A stretch of DNA of 64,000 nt. It comes from Chionis minor. Taxonomy: Eukaryota; Chordata; Aves; Charadriiformes; Chionididae. The position numbers were made by a program, and so were the translations under genes. The notes under the pieces are model-generated. The model had not been told where the DNA came from. It saw nothing but the letters and a program-made list of their open reading frames with translations, and ran no database searches. Each line of letters starts with the position of its first letter. Positions within the stretch are counted from its first letter, which is position 1. The stretch is from assembly GCA_013398295.1 (NCBI GenBank), contig VZSF01008859.1, positions 62,001 to 126,000 on the forward strand, given 5' to 3'. Below, piece by piece: positions 58,155-64,000 of the stretch.

Positions 58155-58482
58155 GTACCTGAAAGGAGGTTATAGTAAGGGGGGGGTCAATCTGTTCTCC
58201 CAAGTAACAAGCGACAGGACAAGAGGAAATGGCCTCAAGTTGTGCCAGGGGAGGTTTAGATTGGGTATTAGGAAAAACTTCTTTACCGAAAGGGTTATCA
58301 AGCATTGGAACAGGCTGCCCAGGGAGGTGGTGGAATGGCCATCCCTGGAGGTATTTAAAAGATGGGTAGACGTGGTGCTGAGGGACATGGTCTAGGGGTG
58401 GTTTTGGCATAGGTTTATGGTTGGACTTGATGATCTTGAAGGTCTCTTCCAACCCAAGTGATTCTATGATTCTGTGATTCTA
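58155..58482 (+). mobile_element. CR1 LINE 3' end, subfamily A
   Basis: Sense fragment of about 328 bp. It starts at tacctgaaaggaggttatag, passes SDRTRGN and [20 protein letters not shown] coding remains and gtagacgtggtgctgaggg, and ends with gattctatgattctgtgattcta, the CR1 terminal octamer repeat. Nearly full-length match to the copies at 5.8 and 62.1 kb. Confidence 0.94.
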
Positions 58483-59399
58483 TATAGTCCTGGCCTGTGT
58501 GGCTACCAGGCGGTCTAGGGGAAAACATCTTGTTCGTGACTAATTTTAATCATGAACTTGTAGCCTGAACTCCACCTGCCTGGGTTTGTTTTGCTTAAGA
58601 AGGAGCCATGAAGGAGCTGCTGACAAGGCTGGTTATCAATGACCAGGCAGGACATAAAACAGAGCAGGAAGCTCCTCGTTACACCGGCCAGGGACAGCAT
58701 CCATAAAGAAACCACCAGAGGTTTGAGCTTCGATTTGGTGCCCCCTGGTTCTCAGAGCATTTCTCCCCTTGCAGCGCAGACCCCTGCTATGGGACCCCCC
58801 CAGGACTGAACCACGAGCAGCAAATGTCCTGCACCGGGCACAGGGCTGAGCCAGGGCCAAGGGGCAGCCAGGACGGCCGCAGCCCCGGAATGAGTGAACC
58901 CCACTGCGGCAAGGGAGCTTGGCTGTAGGGCTTTTCGCAGGGCAGGGAAGGAACAGGCTCCAGCTGGGGAGCCTCTGGGATCAGGTGAGATGTGGCCACA
59001 GGGCAGGGCCAGGACGGGGATGGACCTGGCACAGCGCTTTCGCCGTGGGTCAGGCCCCAGGGGGGAGAGACAGACATTGAGCCAGTGGGGATTTCACAGG
59101 AGACTTACGTGTGGGCACGATGGGAGAAGGGAGCACATCCATGGTGGTCCCTCTGCCACGGCACAGAGCTGCTCCCGGCGCTCGGCCCCACTCTGTATTG
59201 TCCCGGCAGGAGGGAGCGGGCTGAGCCTGCTGGCGAGGGGCTCTGCAGCCGCCCCCCCGGGGCTGGGGGACTGGGGAGCCCACCCCAGGGCCCGCACTGG
59301 GGGTTTGGGCAGGACGCAAGCGTGTACTGGTCCCGCAGCGCTCCCAACAGGAGGCAAAAAGGTAATTTGCTCCTGCATGTTTAGGCGGGGGGGACCGTG
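58483..59399. other. Sequence leading into the second CpG island
   Basis: Increasing G+C from about 58.85 kb. No exon recognised on either strand. Confidence 0.4.
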
Positions 59400-59990
59400 G
59401 GACTGGGCTCAAGGGTAATGAATACCAGTTAGCAACGGGGCAAGAGTCGGGCTGGCGCCGGGCATGTGCTCGGTGGCGGGGGGGGAGAAACCCCGCACGT
59501 CTCCCACCGCCGCCCCCGGCTGGTGTCCCCCCGGGGGTAGCGCGGCGGGGCAGGACGACGCGGCCCCCGCTTGTCCCCAGCAGCGACGGGCAGGCAGGGG
59601 AGCGGGCGGGGGTGACGGCGACCCTCAGCACCCCCCCCCCCCCCCCCCCCCCCCCCTCTGGCNGCATCCCTCTCCCCACGCCGCATCCCGCGGCGGCTCC
59701 GGCTGTTCCCGCGGGTTTTACCCCCATCTAGCGGCGGGTCCCGGCCTCACAGGGACACCCCGCCCAGGCACGGAAGGGCATCCGAGGGGGGAGCCGCAGC
59801 TTGGCTTCAGGCCGGGGCCATCAGAACTTTTGCTCGGTTTTTGGGGGTTTTTTTGGGGCGGGGGGCGAGGTACCTACACGCAGGGCTGTGGCTGGGGTCT
59901 GCGCGAGAGCAGGCAGCGGGGAGCGGCCCCCCTGCCAGGGGAGCCGCGGGGGCAGGGTTAAGGCAAAACCCCAGCTCTTACTAACAGCTG
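59400..59990. promoter_or_regulatory. CpG island without an assigned gene
   Basis: Dense CpG from about 59,440 to 59,970, with GC-box-like gggcggggg elements (for example near 59,855-59,868) and interrupted by a 26-C run. By composition it resembles a promoter. No coding first exon could be recognised on either strand, and the long open frames over it are composition artefacts. It may be the promoter of a non-coding RNA or of a gene whose coding exons lie beyond the window. Confidence 0.6.
59631..59656. repeat. Poly-C run (26 C) next to an ambiguous base
   Basis: Twenty-six consecutive C, followed 7 bases later by N at 59,663, the only ambiguous base in the window. The true length is probably uncertain. 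Confidence 0.95.
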
Positions 59991-62060
59991 AAAGGTATTA
60001 AAGGGGAGGGGGAGGTTGCAGCATCCCCAGCCCAGAGTCGCACCTTGGCAGAGGGGTGGTCTCTGCCTTTGCAACTCCCTTTGTGCTGCTGTTCCCACGG
60101 AGAACCAGAGCCGGTGTCCCGGCAGCCGGCCCAGGGCCACATCCCGGCCACCCAGACAACCTGCAAAAGACAGTTCATCATTAAAAATATCATACAACAG
60201 GGTTGCAATAAGGCCCCTGAGGCCACCACGTGCGGGTTATGGGCTGAGCCGGCCCCAGCGGGGGCTCTGCATCAGCAGTGCACACTGAGGGGCTCCGGAG
60301 CAGCGGGGAGGTCAGGAGATGTCCAGCTGCCCCAGCAGCAATTGCCAGAGCCATCTCTCAAGACGGGCAGGTCACAGTAAGGAGGAGAGGGGTCACAGTC
60401 GTCACGGTAGGGGATCAGCCCTTTCCTGTCCCCCCACCCTGCACAGGACCAAGCGGCAGGCAAGTGCTGCAGTTGTGGCTGTGTCCTCCCCGTCGCAGCG
60501 TCCCTGCTGGCTCTCCACAGCGGCACCCAGGGCAGGCAGCACCCCCCCAGCCTCCCCATCTCTGCTGAGGAACCAGCCCCCTGCCAGCCCCTGGCTGGTC
60601 CATGCAAACAGCCCTGCCTGACGCTGCCACGGGGAGACCCACGGGTGCGACGAGCAGCTCGGCCCTGAGGGGACAGGGGTGCCCAGGGATGGCCGTAGCC
60701 CATAGCTGCACGCACAGACGAGTGCTGCCACCCAAACCAGGCGCCTCCTGGCATGTTGTTGTCACCTGTGCAGCAAGGGCAAGCTCACTGGCACATATGG
60801 CAGGATTGCAAAAGGCGGTCTTGTGCAATGCCAAAGCTTCCTCCAGGCTGATCTTTGCATGGATGCTTCACGCCAGGCTGGGCACAGCCCTCAGCCTGGG
60901 CACAGACGCGCTCTCCCCCTTCCGCAGAGCTTTTAACGAAGAGCTCGTGTTTAGCGGCTACCCCAGCTCCTTTCTGGGCTGCAGCACCTCAGCGTGGGCT
61001 CCTCCTTCCCCTTGCCAGACCCAGCTCTCCCTCCCAGGTCTGGTTCATGCTGGATGAGACCCCAGCAGACATGAGCGAAATGGGCCACGGACCCATCAGC
61101 AGGAGCCACAGCTAGTGTCTGGGAATGGAGATCCAGACCTTCCTCAGCACTGGGCAGTCTGGAAGGGAATAAAATGACATCATTCAGCATAGCACAAGCC
61201 CCTTTTGTTAGGCACAAAAGATCAGCGTGGAGAAGTTTGGAGAGTACAATCCAGTGAAGAAAAAAAATCTGATACTCATCTGTGAACCAAGATTTTGCTT
61301 TACATTTTCTCTAAGACGCTGCAAGGATCTGGGATATGACAAACTGCTACAGCCTGCTCTTGCAAAAGTCCTTGCACACACTTTGTCCTGGCACTGAAAC
61401 ACGGAGCTTTTCCCAGCAGCTGTTTCAAACCCAGCCAATGTGTTTGAAGTGCTGGCAGTCTGGCAGCGCTTTTTGGACCAGCGCAGCAGGACAGGCCAGC
61501 ACCGGCAGCACCGCGGCCCCATGCTCTCCGCCATGCCGCAGGCAGCCACAAGCAGACTGCCAGCGAGGGGACGGCTCCGTCCGGCATGGGCAAGCAGGCA
61601 GCATGGGGAGGGCGGCTGGAAACAGCAGGTTTTGGGATGCCAGTAGGAGACAGAAGAGTTCGCAGGGATGGAGCTGGCAGGTGGAGCTCATAGAGAGGTA
61701 ACCACCCCAGAGCCCCTGAGAAGGGTAGAGAAGAGGTGAACACATGAGGAACCATTTACTTTGGCTGTTAATTTGCTGTCACAAGAGCAGAGCTGACCCC
61801 TAGAGCAAATGGAGGGGGGCATCTGGGGGTGAGAATGTGTTTTCTGGTGCTGATATGGCCTTAAATCAGGTTTAGCCAACTGAAACCTTATCCTAAAGCC
61901 TTTCGCTGCAGTGGGAACCCCGACTGATGCAGAGAGGGAAGAACTCAGTCCCTTGGGTCCTAGCCCTGCCACGCTGTCTCTCGACCTCGACCTCTCCTCT
62001 GTGCACCCACAGGCTCCAGCTGTTTTTGTAAAGCACAGGACACATGGTGACAATTCTGCT
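59991..62060. other. Intergenic sequence after the CpG island
   Basis: GC-moderate to GC-rich DNA with overlapping open frames on both strands and no recognisable protein. Nothing else identified. Confidence 0.4.
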
Positions 62061-62836
62061 CATACAATCATAGAATCCCCTAGGTTGGCAGAGACCTTTA
62101 GGATCGAGTCCAACCATCAACCTAACACTGCCAAAACCACCATGAAACCATGTCCCTCAGCACCACGTCTACCCAGCTTTTAAATACCTCCAGGGATGGT
62201 GATTCCACCACTTCCCCGGGCAGCCTGTTCCAATGCTGGATAACCCTTTTGGTGAAGAAATTTTTCCTGACATCCAATCTAAACCTCCCCTGGTGCAACT
62301 TGAGGCCATTTTCTCTGGTCCTATCACTTGTTACTTGGGAGAAGAGACCGACCCCCACCTCGCTACAGCCTCCTCTCAGGTAGTTGTAGAGAGTGTTAAG
62401 GTCTCCCCTCAGCCTCCTTTGCTCCAGGCTAAGCAACCTCAGTTCCCTCAGCTGCTCCTCATAACACTTGTGCTCCAGACCCCTCACCAGCTTCGTTCCC
62501 TTCTCTGGACACGCTCCAGCACCTCAATGTCCTTCTTGCCGTGAGGGGCCCAAAACTGAACACAGGATTTGAGGTGGGGCCTCACCAGTGCTGAGTACAG
62601 TGGGACAATCACCTCCCTAGTCCTGCTGGCCACACTATTCCTGATACAAGCCAGGATGCTGTTGGCCACCCAGGCACACAGCTGGCTCATATTCAGCTGG
62701 CTGTCGACCAACACCCCCAGCCCCTTTTCCACCAGGCAGCTTTCCAGCCACTCTTCCCCAAGCCTGCAGCGCTGCACGGGGTTGGTGTGATCCAAGTGCA
62801 GGACCCAGCACTTGGCCTTGTTGAAGGATCTCATTT
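62061..62836 (-). mobile_element. CR1 LINE, subfamily A, with ORF2 C-terminus, antisense
   Basis: The longest CR1 copy here, about 776 bp. On the minus strand it reads [16 protein letters not shown], then [40 protein letters not shown] and [20 protein letters not shown], the conserved C-terminal part of CR1 ORF2. It then continues (after a frame change) into [20 protein letters not shown] and [18 protein letters not shown], and ends at tagaatcccctaggttgg and the octamer tail near 62,061-62,080. It is only mildly decayed. Truncated 5' of the RT region. Confidence 0.95.
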
Positions 62837-64000
62837 GTAATCTTCCCCCAACACTGCCGGTTATTTGGCTGGCAGAAATATCTATATGCTTTGTGCATCC
62901 ATATTTACACCAAAATTCCCAGCTTTTTCTGCAAGTTTCACACGCCAGTAAGGGGCCACTCACAGCCTACACAACTGATATGCCACCCAGGCATATACCC
63001 CTGTAATAATACCCCATAATAACAGTACAAATAATAAATATAAACAAGCCATGGCCCTTTGCGTGTCCCGGTACCACTAGATGGCACCAGGTGTGTACCC
63101 TTCCCAGCCCAGGGTTTCCCCAGGGCCACTGAGGGAAACTGGGTGGACCCAACCCAGAGCAAGAGACCTCAGTCCATGCTGGTGCCTCCTTCTCCTCCTT
63201 CCCGCACGGATGGTGTGGTGCTGGGGTAAAGGCAGACATTTAAGCCGTAAAACCAAACCTTCAGCGATGTGTTAGGGTGTTTCCCTGGGGAGGAGTTACC
63301 GGTGGTGGCTTTTGTCGTGTTGCCGATCCCACACACCCATCCCCATGCCCACTCGTGGGTTGGGCATCGCTGCCCAGCCAGGTGCTGGCAGAGCCCGGGG
63401 CTGGAGATGAAAGCCTCAAAGGTGCATGCAAGTTATTCGGGTTAATATTGGGATCAACAGATGAGTTTCTCAGCATCGACAGGCTCCTCTTGGGAGGGAG
63501 GAGGAAAGGGAATAAACCACCATCTTCTGTACCATTTTGCAATCAGCACGTGGCTCGCCCTCTCTGAGGCCTCACGGATTTAGGGATTCTCCTCGTGCAC
63601 ATTTGCTATCCAGCAGCAGCCGGCACATCCCAGATCCTCAGTGTGACCTGTTTATTCACCATCAAGCCCTCCATCCACTGCCACATATCCTTGGCGAAGC
63701 CACTAAGTAAACTGGGGAAGCGCAGGTGGCACCTCAGCAAATGTCAAGTCTTTCCTCAGATTTTGCAGTGTAATTAAGGCGCGTCTGTTTTCCACTGTCT
63801 TCAGCGTGGAGCACTGAAGGTGACCCTCTGAGACGGGAGCTCAAATGACGGGGGTGGCTGGCGAAGCTCTGCTGCACGCGGCACTTCAAAGTGACCAGCC
63901 AAACCCTGCCCCAAGCAATGAGAGGGACATGGGTGACACAGGTTGCTCGCCACACAACCCGTCGGCCCAGTGCAGAGCTGCAGAAGCGACGTATAGAGAG
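62837..64000. other. Right-edge sequence
   Basis: An AT-rich bit at about 63,000-63,050, otherwise ordinary composition. No exon, repeat or RNA gene recognised up to the window end. Confidence 0.4.

Noticed and set aside
59050..59961. Open frames of up to 225 codons on both strands across the 59.5-kb CpG island
   Set aside because: They run through the poly-C tract and the N, giving poly-Gly or poly-Pro, with no family similarity; composition artefact.
39000..64000. EIF5, the next gene after TNFAIP2 in human
   Set aside because: No frame on either strand resembles EIF5; if synteny holds it lies beyond the right edge.
1..64000. CRISPR arrays, operons, tRNA or rRNA genes
   Set aside because: Nothing with the needed structure was seen; the window is a vertebrate nuclear locus.

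Overview
The window is a piece of a bird genome. Several CR1 LINE copies carry the typical avian 3' end (ATTCTATGATTCT-type tails). Two solo endogenous-retrovirus LTRs have perfect 5-bp target-site duplications, genes are spliced with long introns, and two CpG islands stand in otherwise moderate-GC sequence. I cannot place the species more closely.

Two protein-coding genes can be supported, both on the + strand and both in the exocyst Sec6/EXOC3 family. At the left edge (368-530) is the terminal coding exon of an EXOC3L4-like gene; the rest lies outside the window. About 16.7 kb downstream a CpG island (about 16,690-17,560) marks the promoter of TNFAIP2 (M-Sec). A non-coding first exon ends at 17,280. 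An 8-kb first intron follows, then eleven coding exons (25,348-37,174) that join in frame into a 690-residue protein. The 3' UTR is about 1.8 kb and ends after an AATAAA at 38,932. The order EXOC3L4 then TNFAIP2, same strand, matches the human 14q32 arrangement as I know it. Human TNFAIP2 is an NF-kB-responsive gene whose product works with RalA and the exocyst in membrane protrusion and tunnelling-nanotube formation. The promoter here has two kB-like motifs and a weak TATA box.

The rest is non-coding. Six recent-looking CR1 3' ends fall into two subfamilies: 5.8, 58.2 and 62.1 kb in one; 13.3, 23.4 and 36.4 kb in the other. Three older, decayed CR1 pieces lie at 51.9-52.7, 54.1-54.5 and 57.2-57.8 kb. 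The two solo LTRs are at 23,756-24,611 (TNFAIP2 intron 1, sense) and 50,390-51,093. A second CpG island at about 59.4-60.0 kb, with a 26-C run and the window's only N, has no gene I can attach to it. No tRNA, rRNA, CRISPR or operon-like structure was seen, and no further coding gene was found between 39 and 64 kb.

The points most worth a second look are the sense LTR with its own TATA and poly(A) signals between TNFAIP2 exon 1 and the start codon, a perfect five-tract G-quadruplex/i-motif array in TNFAIP2 exon 1, and the orphan CpG island near 59.5 kb.
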